From positions 1,024,114 through 1,088,113 of the forward strand of contig CAVSJA010000002.1 of the NCBI GenBank assembly GCA_963728145.1: 64,000 nt of DNA. The letters run 5' to 3'. Positions 25,759 through 35,063 of the stretch are shown here, one piece after another (the stretch's first letter is position 1; each line of letters starts with the position of its first letter). Source of the stretch: CAVSJA01 sp963728145 (GTDB lineage: Bacteria; Bacteroidota; Bacteroidia; Chitinophagales; Chitinophagaceae). The translations under genes were made by a program, and so were the position numbers. The notes under the pieces are model-generated. The model ran no database searches, was not told where the DNA came from, and saw nothing but the letters and a program-made list of their open reading frames with translations.

Positions 25759-26808
25759 CTATATGACTATCATAGCGTCTCCATAACTAAAGAACCGATA
25801 CTTGTCCTTGATCGCTTTCTTATATGCTTCCATTGCAAGATCATAACCTGCAAATGCGCATACCATGATCAGGAGACTGGTCTTCGGTAAATGAAGATTG
25901 GTGATCAATGAATCGGCAATATTGAAATTGTATGGAGGGTGAATGAAAATATTCGTCCAGCCTTCTGAAGGTTTCAATAATTTCTCCGCGGTATAAGATG
26001 ATTCAAGCGCACGCATGGTAGTTGTACCTACGGAACAGATACGATGTCCACCCTGAATAGCTTTGTTTACGATCTTACAGGCAGCATCTTCGATGCGGTA
26101 ATATTCTGCATCCATTTTATGCTTGCTCAGGTCTTCAACTTCGATCGGGCGGAATGTTCCGAGACCTGTATGTAAGGTTACTTCGGCAAAACGAATTCCT
26201 TTGATCTCCAGACGCTTGATTAGTTCAATGCTGAAATGAAGTCCGGCAGTGGGAGCTGCAACGGCGCCTTCATGTTTCGCATATACGGTCTGGTATCTTT
26301 CCTTATCCTCTTCCTCTGGCTTGCGCTTGATATATTTTGGAAGCGGGGTTTCACCCAGGATTTCAAGCATCTGGCGGAATTCGTCATCGGTTCCGTCCCA
26401 AAGGAAACGGATGGTTCGGCCGCGGCTGGTGGTATTGTCGATCACTTCGGCAACCAGCTCATCGGTTTCTCCAAAATATAATTTATTACCTACGCGGATC
26501 TTCCGGGCCGGATCAACGATCACGTCCCAAAGGCGGTTGGGTTTATTAAGTTCGCGGAGAAGGAAGACTTCAATCTTGGCCCCGGTCTTTTCTTTTCGGC
26601 CATACATGCGGGCAGGGAAAACCTTGGTGTTGTTCACCACAAAAACATCCTTGTCATCAAAATATTCCATGATATCACGGAAATGTTTGTTTTCAATCTG
26701 GCCGGTATGGCGGTGGACAACCATCATTCTGGCGTCTTCTCTTTTTTTCGCAGGGTGCTGAGCAATAAGATTTAAGGGAAGGTCAAAACGGAATTGGGAT
26801 AACTTCAT
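25759..26808 (-). CDS. queA: S-adenosylmethionine:tRNA ribosyltransferase-isomerase
   Basis: A 349-residue enzyme starting at the ATG at 26808 (MKLSQFRFDLPLNLIAQHP, the classic QueA start); an extension to 26838 is not needed. It transfers the ribosyl part of SAM to 7-aminomethyl-7-deazaguanine in tRNA to form epoxyqueuosine. Other signatures: VVNNTKVFPARM, YQTVYAKHEGAVAAPTAGLHF, VTLHTGLGTFRPI, SVGTTTMRALES and a FFSYGDAM ending. Length is normal. It stands alone with its own terminator. Confidence 0.96.
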   Translation of the reverse strand: MKLSQFRFDLPLNLIAQHPAKKREDARMMVVHRHTGQIENKHFRDIMEYFDDKDVFVVNNTKVFPARMYGRKEKTGAKIEVFLLRELNKPNRLWDVIVDPARKIRVGNKLYFGETDELVAEVIDNTTSRGRTIRFLWDGTDDEFRQMLEILGETPLPKYIKRKPEEEDKERYQTVYAKHEGAVAAPTAGLHFSIELIKRLEIKGIRFAEVTLHTGLGTFRPIEVEDLSKHKMDAEYYRIEDAACKIVNKAIQGGHRICSVGTTTMRALESSYTAEKLLKPSEGWTNIFIHPPYNFNIADSLITNLHLPKTSLLIMVCAFAGYDLAMEAYKKAIKDKYRFFSYGDAMIVI

Positions 26809-26988
26809 GTAGCTACTATTTTTTAATCCAGGCCACATGATAATAAACGGGTGGAAGAACGGGGTACATCGGGGGTCCGATATAAACGAGGTCTTACGGC
26901 ACCAGGTTTAATATCACTAGGGCTTATTTATTAAGCGGGCAAAGGTAATGCGGAAAAGACCAAAACACAAATCTAAAATTGGAACCAC

Positions 26989-27140
26989 GGCGTTTGGGGT
27001 TTGGAGTTTGGAGTTTGGCGTTGAATTCCCGACGGGGTAAGTAGCCGGTTTCAAGAAGGAAAATCCGCAAACAAAAGGGTAATTTACAGCGCGGGTTCCC
27101 AACGCCAAACACCAAACTCCAAACCCCAAACGCTTCGCCG
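26989..27140. repeat. Heptamer-array hairpin (GTTTGGN words)
   Basis: Arms at 26989-27023 and 27099-27132 are reverse complements over 34 nt with one mismatch, each made of GCGTTTG, GGGTTTG, GAGTTTG words. The order of variant words is kept across the stem. It lies between the divergent queA and TraB/GumN genes, so it cannot be a shared terminator. Confidence 0.78.
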
Positions 27141-27232
27141 CTTTTATGAAAACTAAAACACAAATAATTTTATGATTTCGGCGGTTTTTCTCATCTTGTT
27201 AGAACCCCGAAACTTATAGATTTAACCCGATT

Positions 27233-30200
27233 ATGAGAAGAATTATCCTGCTTACCTGGTCGCTGGTCTTACTGGCGATTCCTGTTTTAGCTCAGCAAAA
27301 AACTCAGCAAAAAAAATCAGTTACAAAGAAACCGGTTACTGAAAACAAAGTTTCTGAAAACTCCATGCGCAAATACCCGAGCCTCCTTTGGGAAATTAGC
27401 GGCAATGGTTTAAAAAAACCATCTTATCTCTTCGGCACCATGCATGTGAGTGATAAGCTGGCATTTCATCTTGGCGATTCTTTCTACAATGCCATCAAGA
27501 GTTCAGATGTTGTTGCTCTCGAAACAAATCCTGAAACCTGGCAACAGGATTATAGCGAATCAGTTTTCTTTAGAAGGGGTAGTCGCAGCCGGTACATGGA
27601 CCTCTCTGCTGAAAGTTTTGGTTACCTGAATGACATGATGCGCATCACTTCATTTGCAATCGATGATTACCAGGAAGCGATTAAAGCAATGCTTGCAGTT
27701 GAGCCTTCAATGATCAACGGAATGCTTTATCGAACCTATGGAACGCAGATGGACGATTTCGAGGAAGATACTTTTCTCGACATGTATATTTTCCAGGCTG
27801 GTAAAAAATTAGGAAAGCGACTGGCCGGAGTTGAAAATTTCCAGGAAAGCGAAAAATTGGTAATGGAAGCTTATCGCGATATGATGCGCGACAGAAACAA
27901 GAAAAGAAAAAGCTTCGACTTTGAAGGCATGCTGGGTAATCCGAAAAAATTGGAGGATGCGTATCGCAAAGGCGATCTCGATCTGCTGGATTCATTAGAA
28001 ACGTTGACAGTTTTCTCCGATGCATTCCAGGAAAAATTTTTATACAAGCGAAATGAGATCCAGGCTAATTCTATTGATTCGATAATAAAGAAATCAACAC
28101 TATTTGTTGGAGTTGGTGCAGCACACCTTCCGGGTAAGCGGGGCGTAATTGAAATGCTCCGCCGTATGGGTTATACTATGAGGCCGGTGAAAATGGATGA
28201 GCGCAGCAGTGTGCAAAAAGAAGCAATCGACAAATTGAGAAGCAAAAGCGTTTTTGAGCAGCAATCTTCAGATGATAGTTTTTATAAAGTAGCCATACCC
28301 GGAAAAAAATTCTTTCGATTTACCGAATGGGGTGGAATGGATGTGGTCCAATACGCAGACCTGGTGAATGGAGCATATTACATGGTGACAAGAGTTAAAA
28401 CAAACAGTTATTCATGGGGACATTCGACCGATTTGGTTCATAAAAAGATCGACAGCCTGCTTTATGAGAATATTCCTGGAAAGATCCTGAAGAAAACTCC
28501 GATCACCCGCAACGGGTATAAGGGTTGGGAGATACTTAATCGTACAAGAAGAGGAGACTATCAACGTTACAATATTTTCATCACTCCCTTTGAAGTGATC
28601 AGCTTTAAGATGAGTGGGAATGGAGATTATATCAACAGTGGAGATGAAGCCCAACAATTCTTTTCTTCCATTCAATTGAAAGATTATCCTGCCAAAGAAT
28701 GGATCAGTTTTCAGCCAAAATTTGGTGGATTCACGGCCCGGTTCCCACATGAACCTTCTTTATTGAAGGATGAGAATTATGGTACAGATCGCCTAGAATA
28801 TGCTGCCCAGGATGCCGTGGATGGAAACAGTTACCTGGTGATGAAAACAAACTTTCACAATTATTCATTTGTGGAAGAAGACAGTTTTGAATTGAACCTG
28901 ATGGAAGAAAGCTATGCTTTCTCCCCGTTCATTGAAAAACAATTGTCGCGAAAATTCTTTGTCCAGAACGGATATCCGGCGCTTGAAGCAACGTATAAAC
29001 ACAATGACGGCAGCTTCAGCTCTGTGAAGTACATCATTCGCGGCGCAATGTATTATTTAGCTATTGCGCGATACAAAAAGGAGAATGAAAACAGCCAGCG
29101 ATTCCTGAAATCATTTGCGATCACGCCATTTATCTATCCGGAAATGGTGCTGAGAAAAGATACCAGCATTAAATTTTCTGTTTATTCCCCGTTCTTTCCT
29201 GATGATAAAAAGAAGAAAAATGAATTGGATGAACTGGAAGAGCTCTATAACATGTCGACGGGCGATGACGATGATGAATACGATTACAGGGACGCGTTCG
29301 GACAGTTTAAAACCAGCATCATTGGAAATGATACACTGGGTGAAAAAATAGTAGTTGTTTATTTAAATACACCGCAATATTCTTATGAAAAAGATACCAG
29401 CTCTTTCTGGAAAAAATCATGGGGTGAATTTGATGAGGATAGTACCTACATCTACAAGGTAGATAAGCGTTACGTTCTCCCTAATGGCGCAAGATACAGG
29501 GAGATGGAATTTACAGATACAGGAAGCAGCCGCCTGGTCATTTCAAAAATGATCTATAAGAACGGTCACCTGTTCAGCTTGACTGCATTGACAGATACCT
29601 CTTCGAAGCGGAGTCCATTTATTGAGAAATTCTTTGCAAGCTTTACTCCGGTTGATACATTAAAAGGTCAATCCCTTCATGTTCGCAAGTCAGAACAATT
29701 CTTCAAGGATTTTTTCAGTACGGATAGTGCGGTGGCAAGGAAAGCCAGGCGATCAATGCATCAAATCGATTTCGATTCGCTTGATGTACCCCTGCTTAAA
29801 GACGCGATCAATCGATTGAATTGGGATCACCGGAGTTACCTGCAGATGAAGAAACAATTCATTGCTGGTCTTGGTGAGATAAGAGATTCTACTACCGTCG
29901 AATTTTTGAAGAAGCTATATTTTAAGGTAAAAGATACTTCTGAACTTCAGAATACGATCCTCGATGCATTAATTGATCAACAATCCAAAATTGGATTTGC
30001 GGCCTTCAAAGAATTAATACTCCAGGAGCCCCCGATTATTGACGAAGATTATGACTATGGACGTCGCTATAGAACTTATTCGCGCATACCACGGGTATAC
30101 CTGGACGATGATGGTGGCGGTGGTTATACCGGCATGTGGCCGATCATGTACGATACTTTATCACTCACAAAAACGATATTCCCTGATTTTCTTCAGTTGA

Positions 30201-31126
30201 TGAATGTAGACGATTACAAAGAAGGAGTGATGAATTTGTTGACTGCTTTAGTTGACAGCGGTTATTTGAAAGCAAGCGACTACGAATCCTATTTTAGTAA
30301 GTTTTACCTCGAAGCAAAGCAATTGCTCAAGAAGCAGGTGGCAAAGGAAGAGAAAGACAATATTGAGAAAGCAAGTAGCAAAAAAGACAAATCAAGTGAG
30401 TATTCACCACTTGAAGTTGTGGATGTGAATGCTGGTGCTGAAATGGAATCCGGCAATGAAGACCTGGAAAGATATTCCGTGCTCCTGTTGCCATTTTATG
30501 AAAAGAACCAGGGAGTGGTTGACTTCTTCCAGCAAATATTGAAGACAAAAGACAGGCAATTATTGTATAACACGTTCGTCCTGCTTTTAAGGAATAAGAA
30601 ACCGGTTCCTGATTCATTATACATGAAATTTGCGAAGCTGGATGAATATCGTTCGAAGCTGTATGAAGATCTCAAAAGGATAAAGCAACTGGATAAGTTC
30701 CCCGCGGTTTATAAAAATCAACACGATATTGCAAAAAGCATACTTATTTCGAGTATGGACAGGTACGACCGTGTGGATACTATCGCGTTTGTAGATAAGT
30801 TACCTGTAAGCTACAAGGGCAGGAAGGGATATGTATATTTCTTCAAGTACAAACAAATGAGAGATGATGCGTATTGGCAACTGGCATCTGTGGGTATGCA
30901 ACCGGAAAACCTGAAGGAAGTAGATACTGACGATGACGAATTCACAACACGTGCCGATCGAAAACTCGAAGCTGGTAAGCCCGTAAAGGAACAATTGGAT
31001 AAAATGTTGAATGAAATGCTTCATTCAAAACACACAAGCGCATCGATCTTCTATGAAGCGCGCTCGCTTGGTATTTATAAGACTTATCTTTCGGAGATGG
31101 TTAAGCGGGGACGGTACCGGGATTGA
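27233..31126 (+). CDS. Very large secreted TraB/GumN-domain protein
   Basis: A 1297-residue preprotein (signal ending IPVLAQ, then a Lys/Gln-rich linker). Residues about 45-330 are a TraB/GumN domain: LLWEISGNGLKKPSYLFGTMHVSD, ALETNPETW, FVGVGAAHLPGKRGVIEMLRRMGY. Members of this family are usually about 300 residues. The remaining 950 residues are unrecognised: a beta-rich middle with aromatic repeats, then from about 840 an alpha-helical HEAT-like part (LKDAINRLNWDHRSYLQMKKQFI, STTVEFLKKLYFKVKDTSELQNTILDAL in pieces). TraB/GumN proteins have been proposed to act as metalloproteases or chelatases; the activity here is unknown. The stop codon lies in the first unit of the 31124-31200 repeat. 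Confidence 0.8.
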   Translation: MRRIILLTWSLVLLAIPVLAQQKTQQKKSVTKKPVTENKVSENSMRKYPSLLWEISGNGLKKPSYLFGTMHVSDKLAFHLGDSFYNAIKSSDVVALETNPETWQQDYSESVFFRRGSRSRYMDLSAESFGYLNDMMRITSFAIDDYQEAIKAMLAVEPSMINGMLYRTYGTQMDDFEEDTFLDMYIFQAGKKLGKRLAGVENFQESEKLVMEAYRDMMRDRNKKRKSFDFEGMLGNPKKLEDAYRKGDLDLLDSLETLTVFSDAFQEKFLYKRNEIQANSIDSIIKKSTLFVGVGAAHLPGKRGVIEMLRRMGYTMRPVKMDERSSVQKEAIDKLRSKSVFEQQSSDDSFYKVAIPGKKFFRFTEWGGMDVVQYADLVNGAYYMVTRVKTNSYSWGHSTDLVHKKIDSLLYENIPGKILKKTPITRNGYKGWEILNRTRRGDYQRYNIFITPFEVISFKMSGNGDYINSGDEAQQFFSSIQLKDYPAKEWISFQPKFGGFTARFPHEPSLLKDENYGTDRLEYAAQDAVDGNSYLVMKTNFHNYSFVEEDSFELNLMEESYAFSPFIEKQLSRKFFVQNGYPALEATYKHNDGSFSSVKYIIRGAMYYLAIARYKKENENSQRFLKSFAITPFIYPEMVLRKDTSIKFSVYSPFFPDDKKKKNELDELEELYNMSTGDDDDEYDYRDAFGQFKTSIIGNDTLGEKIVVVYLNTPQYSYEKDTSSFWKKSWGEFDEDSTYIYKVDKRYVLPNGARYREMEFTDTGSSRLVISKMIYKNGHLFSLTALTDTSSKRSPFIEKFFASFTPVDTLKGQSLHVRKSEQFFKDFFSTDSAVARKARRSMHQIDFDSLDVPLLKDAINRLNWDHRSYLQMKKQFIAGLGEIRDSTTVEFLKKLYFKVKDTSELQNTILDALIDQQSKIGFAAFKELILQEPPIIDEDYDYGRRYRTYSRIPRVYLDDDGGGGYTGMWPIMYDTLSLTKTIFPDFLQLMNVDDYKEGVMNLLTALVDSGYLKASDYESYFSKFYLEAKQLLKKQVAKEEKDNIEKASSKKDKSSEYSPLEVVDVNAGAEMESGNEDLERYSVLLLPFYEKNQGVVDFFQQILKTKDRQLLYNTFVLLLRNKKPVPDSLYMKFAKLDEYRSKLYEDLKRIKQLDKFPAVYKNQHDIAKSILISSMDRYDRVDTIAFVDKLPVSYKGRKGYVYFFKYKQMRDDAYWQLASVGMQPENLKEVDTDDDEFTTRADRKLEAGKPVKEQLDKMLNEMLHSKHTSASIFYEARSLGIYKTYLSEMVKRGRYRD

Positions 31127-31200
31127 CAGGGTTGACAGGGTTGACAGGGTTGACAGGGTTGACAGGGTTGACAGGGTTGACAGGGTTGACAGGGTTGATT
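31124..31200. repeat. Perfect 9-bp tandem repeat (TTGACAGGG)
   Basis: About eight uninterrupted copies of TTGACAGGG fill the gap between two convergent genes and include the stop of the TraB/GumN gene. Related 9-mers occur at 41163-41275 and inside pheA at 53403-53460. Confidence 0.9.
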
Positions 31201-31211
31201 GGGTTGGCAAG

Positions 31212-32903
31212 TTATACCTTTCCGGGAATGGAAGCAATCAACTTTTGTGTGTATGGATTCTTAGGATGATGATAGACTTCTTCTGCAGTACCACTTTCAA
31301 TAATCTTTCCCTGGTTCATCACCATTATTCGGTCGCTGATATAATGAACGACTGATAGATCATGGGAGATGAATACCACGGTGAAACCAAATTCTTTTTT
31401 CAAATCATTTAGAAGATTTAATACCTGTGCCTGCACGCTTACATCGAGCGCCGAGACTGATTCATCACAAACAAGAAAGCCCGGATTAAGTGCAAGTGCT
31501 CTCGCGATAACAATTCTTTGTCTTTGCCCACCTGAGAATTCATGAGGATAATTATTCAAGTGTTCCGGCTTAAGACTAACTTTTTCCAGTAGCTCGACAA
31601 CTTTATCTTTTCGTTGTCTTTCATTCCGTACAATTCCATGCACTTTCAATGGTTCTGCAATTGCTGAACCGATTGTCAGCCGGGGATTAAGTGAGGAATA
31701 GGGATCCTGGAAAATGATCTGGATATCTCTTCTTAATTTCTTCAGTTCATTTCGAGATAGTGAAGTCAGTTCTGAATTCTTATAAAATATCTTTCCCCCG
31801 GTGGGCGCCAGCAAGCGAAGCAATGCCCTGCCTAAAGTTGTTTTTCCGCAACCAGATTCCCCAACCAATCCCAATGTTTCTCCCTGTATCACTTCGAAGC
31901 TCACATCGTCAACAGCCTTTATAAATTCTTTTGGTTTACCAAGCAATGTTTTGAATTTGGGAAACCAGACTTTTAAATTTTCAACCTTGATTAATGGGGT
32001 TTGTGAAGATCCCTTTCTAACTGATTCTGATTTTGATTGCGTTTCTGCGATCCTGTTTTCAAGGAAATCACTCACAACAGGTAACCTTTCTCCTTTTTCG
32101 TGTAGAATGGGCCTGCAAGCCAGTAATCCTTTTGTATATGGATGTTGAGGTTTTTCGAAAATTTGTTTTGTTGTTCCTGTCTCAACGATCTCACCTTTGT
32201 ACATCACAACTGCTTTGTCAGCAATTTCAGCAACCACACCAAGATCATGGGTTATAAAGATTACACCCATTTGTTCTTCCCTTTGAAGGTCTTTTATTAA
32301 TTGCAGGATTGTTTTTTGTACAGTAACATCTAAAGCTGTTGTGGGTTCATCGCAAATTAACAATGAAGGTTGGCAACTCATGGCCATCGCGATCATTACT
32401 CTCTGTTTTTGCCCACCGCTCAATTGGTGAGGATAACGATTGAAGAGATGTTGCGGCTCTGGCAACCTGACCTTCTGAAATAATTCTAAAGTCTTTTGTT
32501 TGGCTTCTTTTGTCGAAACATGTTGATGCAAGCGGATCGCTTCCATCACCTGGTCTCCGCAAGTAAATACGGGATTTAAGGAGGTCATGGGTTCCTGGAA
32601 GATCATTCCAATCTCATTCCCCCGAATTGATCTCAAATCATGATCAGGAATAGAGAGTAAGTCCAGGCTTTCAACGCCATCTTTAGAAAATAAGATCTGT
32701 CCTTTCTTGTACCGGGCAGTTTTGGATGGCAGCAATCTTAGGATTGATAATGCCGTAACTGATTTACCAGAACCAGATTCACCCACAATGGCGACAATCT
32801 CTCCACGATTTATTTCAAGTGAGATATGTCTGATGGCAGAATGAATACCGGTTTCAGTATTGAAATCAACCTGGAGGTCCTGTATTTGCAAAAGCGTTTG
32901 CAT
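31212..32903 (-). CDS. Peptide-type ABC transporter ATP-binding protein, two fused ATPase domains
   Basis: A 563-residue cytoplasmic protein made of two nucleotide-binding domains. Domain 1: Walker A GESGSGKS, signature LSGGQKQRV, Walker B LLICDEPTTALD. Domain 2: Walker A GESGCGKT, signature FSGGQRQRI, Walker B FLVCDESVSALD. Each is followed by the oligopeptide/dipeptide C-terminal extension (KGLLACRP, HPKNPYTQKLIASIPG). This matches YejF/GsiA-type fused ATPases, which energise peptide or glutathione import; no permease or binding protein is adjacent. Its start is 5 bp from the upstream lipoprotein gene, suggesting co-transcription with 32909-33319 and 33321-34091. The second Walker B has S where T is usual, which is common in this family. 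Confidence 0.93.
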   Translation of the reverse strand: MQTLLQIQDLQVDFNTETGIHSAIRHISLEINRGEIVAIVGESGSGKSVTALSILRLLPSKTARYKKGQILFSKDGVESLDLLSIPDHDLRSIRGNEIGMIFQEPMTSLNPVFTCGDQVMEAIRLHQHVSTKEAKQKTLELFQKVRLPEPQHLFNRYPHQLSGGQKQRVMIAMAMSCQPSLLICDEPTTALDVTVQKTILQLIKDLQREEQMGVIFITHDLGVVAEIADKAVVMYKGEIVETGTTKQIFEKPQHPYTKGLLACRPILHEKGERLPVVSDFLENRIAETQSKSESVRKGSSQTPLIKVENLKVWFPKFKTLLGKPKEFIKAVDDVSFEVIQGETLGLVGESGCGKTTLGRALLRLLAPTGGKIFYKNSELTSLSRNELKKLRRDIQIIFQDPYSSLNPRLTIGSAIAEPLKVHGIVRNERQRKDKVVELLEKVSLKPEHLNNYPHEFSGGQRQRIVIARALALNPGFLVCDESVSALDVSVQAQVLNLLNDLKKEFGFTVVFISHDLSVVHYISDRIMVMNQGKIIESGTAEEVYHHPKNPYTQKLIASIPGKV

Positions 32904-32908
32904 TGGAG

Positions 32909-33319
32909 CTATTGGCAGGGAGTAAATTTAACTTCGATTGAATTTGATTTATCGGGCATTGGTCTTGTTCGCGGGCAGGTATTGCAACCTTGTGGCGGGT
33001 TATTATCCAGCACATCAAAATAGAATTCTTTTCCCTGTGGTAATGTATCGGTAATATCACAATAATTGCTTACAGCAAATACATTGTTGTAGGTGACGCC
33101 GGATTCATGATCAAACCAGACTGCGGTTACTTTGCCGGAGCCAATATTGCCCTGGATAACCTGGATCACGTATTCGCGACAAGTCGATTTTACCACCAGC
33201 TTGCCTTTTGCGCATTTGGATTCAGGTTGCGGATCAATTGGTGGATCATCTTCCGCACCCTTTCCGCAGGCAATCAAAATCACCAGGAAGAATATATTTA
33301 TAAGGTATCTGGATCGCAT
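32909..33319 (-). CDS. Small putative lipoprotein, function unknown
   Basis: A 136-residue protein with a lipoprotein signal (FFLVILIAC, then GKGAEDDPPIDPQP). The mature part contains six further cysteines (SKCAKGKL, STCREYVIQV, NYCDITD, QGCNTCP, FTPCQ), suggesting a disulfide-stabilised extracytoplasmic fold. The gene is squeezed between the AMP nucleosidase gene (1 bp gap) and the ABC ATPase gene (5 bp gap), but no functional link is evident. Confidence 0.7.
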   Translation of the reverse strand: MRSRYLINIFFLVILIACGKGAEDDPPIDPQPESKCAKGKLVVKSTCREYVIQVIQGNIGSGKVTAVWFDHESGVTYNNVFAVSNYCDITDTLPQGKEFYFDVLDNNPPQGCNTCPRTRPMPDKSNSIEVKFTPCQ

Positions 33320-33320
33320 A

Positions 33321-34091
33321 CTAAAATCTAAGGTGCCTCACCGTTAGGCCGTCATTAATTAATTGTTTTAATGAATCGATACCAATTCTGATATGTCGTT
33401 CAACAAATTCCTCAGTAATCTTCTTATCACTTTCTTCCGTTTTAACTCCCTCGGGAATCATGGGTTGATCGCTTACCAGTAATAAAGCGCCTGTTGGGAT
33501 CTTGTTGTAAAAACCGACGGTAAAAATCGTTGCAGTTTCCATATCGATCGCATAGGCTCTAATCTCCTGCAAATACTCTTTGAATTCTTCATCGTGTTCC
33601 CAAACTCTTCGGTTGGTGGTGTACACTGTTCCGGTCCAGTAATCGACACCATGATCGCGAATGGTTGTTGAAATTGCTTTTTGCAAGGCGAATGAAGGCA
33701 GGGCTGGAACTTCAGGTGGGAAATAGTCATTGGAAGTACCTTCTCCGCGAATTGCTGCAATCGGAATGATCAGGTCACCTAGCTTATTCCTTTTTTTTAA
33801 TCCGCCACATTTACCAAGAAACAAGACGGCTTTTGGTTCAATGGCGGTTAACAGGTCCATTACTGTAGCGGCAGTAGGACTACCCATTCCGAAATTAATA
33901 ATTGAAATATCATCTGCGGTTGCGCAAAGCATCGGTTTGTCAAGGCCCACCATCGGTACTCCATGCCATTCTGCGAACATTTTTACATAGTTGCTGAAAT
34001 TGGTAAGAAGCAGGTATTTTCCGAAATTCTCCAGTTTTTCACCAGTATATCGCGGCAGCCAGTTTTTTACTATTTCTTCCTTGCTCTTCAT
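33321..34091 (-). CDS. amn: AMP nucleosidase (PNP/UDP phosphorylase fold)
   Basis: A 256-residue nucleosidase that hydrolyses AMP to adenine and ribose 5-phosphate. Seen: INFGMGSPTAATVMDLLTA, VLFLGKCGGLKKRNKLGDLIIP, YAIDMETATIF (catalytic-type Glu) and LVSDQPM with the Asp that contacts the base. It is the short Bacteroidota-type form without the N-terminal domain of the enterobacterial enzyme. It appears to be the first gene of a three-gene unit running to 31212. Confidence 0.87.
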   Translation of the reverse strand: MKSKEEIVKNWLPRYTGEKLENFGKYLLLTNFSNYVKMFAEWHGVPMVGLDKPMLCATADDISIINFGMGSPTAATVMDLLTAIEPKAVLFLGKCGGLKKRNKLGDLIIPIAAIRGEGTSNDYFPPEVPALPSFALQKAISTTIRDHGVDYWTGTVYTTNRRVWEHDEEFKEYLQEIRAYAIDMETATIFTVGFYNKIPTGALLLVSDQPMIPEGVKTEESDKKITEEFVERHIRIGIDSLKQLINDGLTVRHLRF

Positions 34092-34139
34092 TCGATTTTG
34101 ATGATTGATTAGGTAAATTTAGTTATTTCGCAGCGTTCA

Positions 34140-34580
34140 ATGCTAACGATAGAATATCCGAAAAATGATTTCCGTTTCAAGCGGGAAGCAGGAAAAGAAT
34201 TCATTTTTGATGAATTGCGTAAACAATGGCTTCGGTTAAGCCCCGAGGAATGGGTTCGGCAAAACTTCATACAATACCTGGTGCAGGTAAAACAATATCC
34301 TGCATCATTGATCGCCCAGGAAAAAAAGATCGTTCTTGGAGAATTGACCAAACGATTCGACATCCTCGTCTATAATCAACAAATTGAGCCCTGGATGATG
34401 GTGGAATGCAAAGCGAGCACAATTCCATTACAGGAACATATACTCGAACAAATACTGCGATACAATATTTCGGTGCCGGTGCCTTATTTAATTATTACTA
34501 ATGGAAGCCAGACGGCGGGATTTAAAAAAGAAGGAGGAAAACTTGTCGAGTTGGCAGAGCTGCCGCCGTTCGGAGCTTAA
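34140..34580 (+). CDS. Stand-alone HsdR N-terminal-like (PD-(D/E)XK) nuclease-domain protein
   Basis: A 146-residue protein corresponding to the type I restriction enzyme R N-terminal domain alone. Seen: SPEEWVRQNFIQYLV, then EKKIVLGELTKRFDILVY with the Asp of the PD-(D/E)XK site and WMMVECKAS with the E-x-K. There is no helicase part and no hsdM/hsdS nearby, so it is not a working restriction system. Such single-domain proteins are widespread and conserved in Bacteroidota; their job is unknown but is plausibly in DNA metabolism. It is divergent from the AMP nucleosidase gene. Confidence 0.8.
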   Translation: MLTIEYPKNDFRFKREAGKEFIFDELRKQWLRLSPEEWVRQNFIQYLVQVKQYPASLIAQEKKIVLGELTKRFDILVYNQQIEPWMMVECKASTIPLQEHILEQILRYNISVPVPYLIITNGSQTAGFKKEGGKLVELAELPPFGA

Positions 34581-35060
34581 TACAACAGAAGAACAGGAAT
34601 TTACATCGGAGGGGTTCGTGTATTTCGATTAGCGCGATGAGGTTCGAAGCCTCGAAAATCCAATACAACAGAAGAACAGATGAACAAGGAATTTCCAATT
34701 TCCATCGGACGGCTTTTCCTACAGAAGAACAAGGAACTTGACACAACAGAAGAACAGGAATTTACCGGAGGGATTCGTCTATTTCGATTAGCGCGATGAG
34801 GTTCAAAGTCTCGAATCTTCAATTCAACAGAAGAACAGATGAACAAGGAATGATCAATTTCCATCGGAGGGTTGTCTGGTTATTAGTTAAAAAAGGATAA
34901 CCCTCCGATCTACATTGATCATTCCTTGTTCATCTGTTCTTCTGTTGTATTGGATTTTCGGGACTTATTAATTAAAGAAACCTACCGTCCGATGGAAATT
35001 GATCATTCCCCCGCCTGACCGACGGGGCGGGCTTGTTCATCTGTTCTTCTGTTGAATTGG
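34577..35060. repeat. Compound dispersed repeat block (two modules, inverted)
   Basis: Contains two copies of a module (about 34606 and 34766) with ATTTCGATTAGCGCGATGAG and GAACAGATGAACAAGGAAT, followed by reverse-complementary copies of the latter part (about 34905-34960 and 34985-35055). The same modules make up 46010-46712. AACAGAAGAACAGATGAACA pairs with its inverted partner to form long stems. No gene is present. Confidence 0.8.
35010..35032. mobile_element. 23-bp GC palindrome inserted into a repeat arm
   Basis: The repeat arm reads GATCATTCC then TTGTTCATCTG without interruption in its other copies (for example near 46225 and 46573). Here 23 bp containing CCCGCCTGACCGACGGGGCG separate the two halves, so the palindrome was inserted as a unit. 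Confidence 0.7.
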
Positions 35061-35063
35061 TCT

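Noticed and set aside
34140..34580. Part of a type I restriction-modification or defence system
   Set aside because: Only the HsdR N-terminal-like domain is present, without helicase, methylase or specificity genes nearby; such single-domain proteins are common in this phylum.
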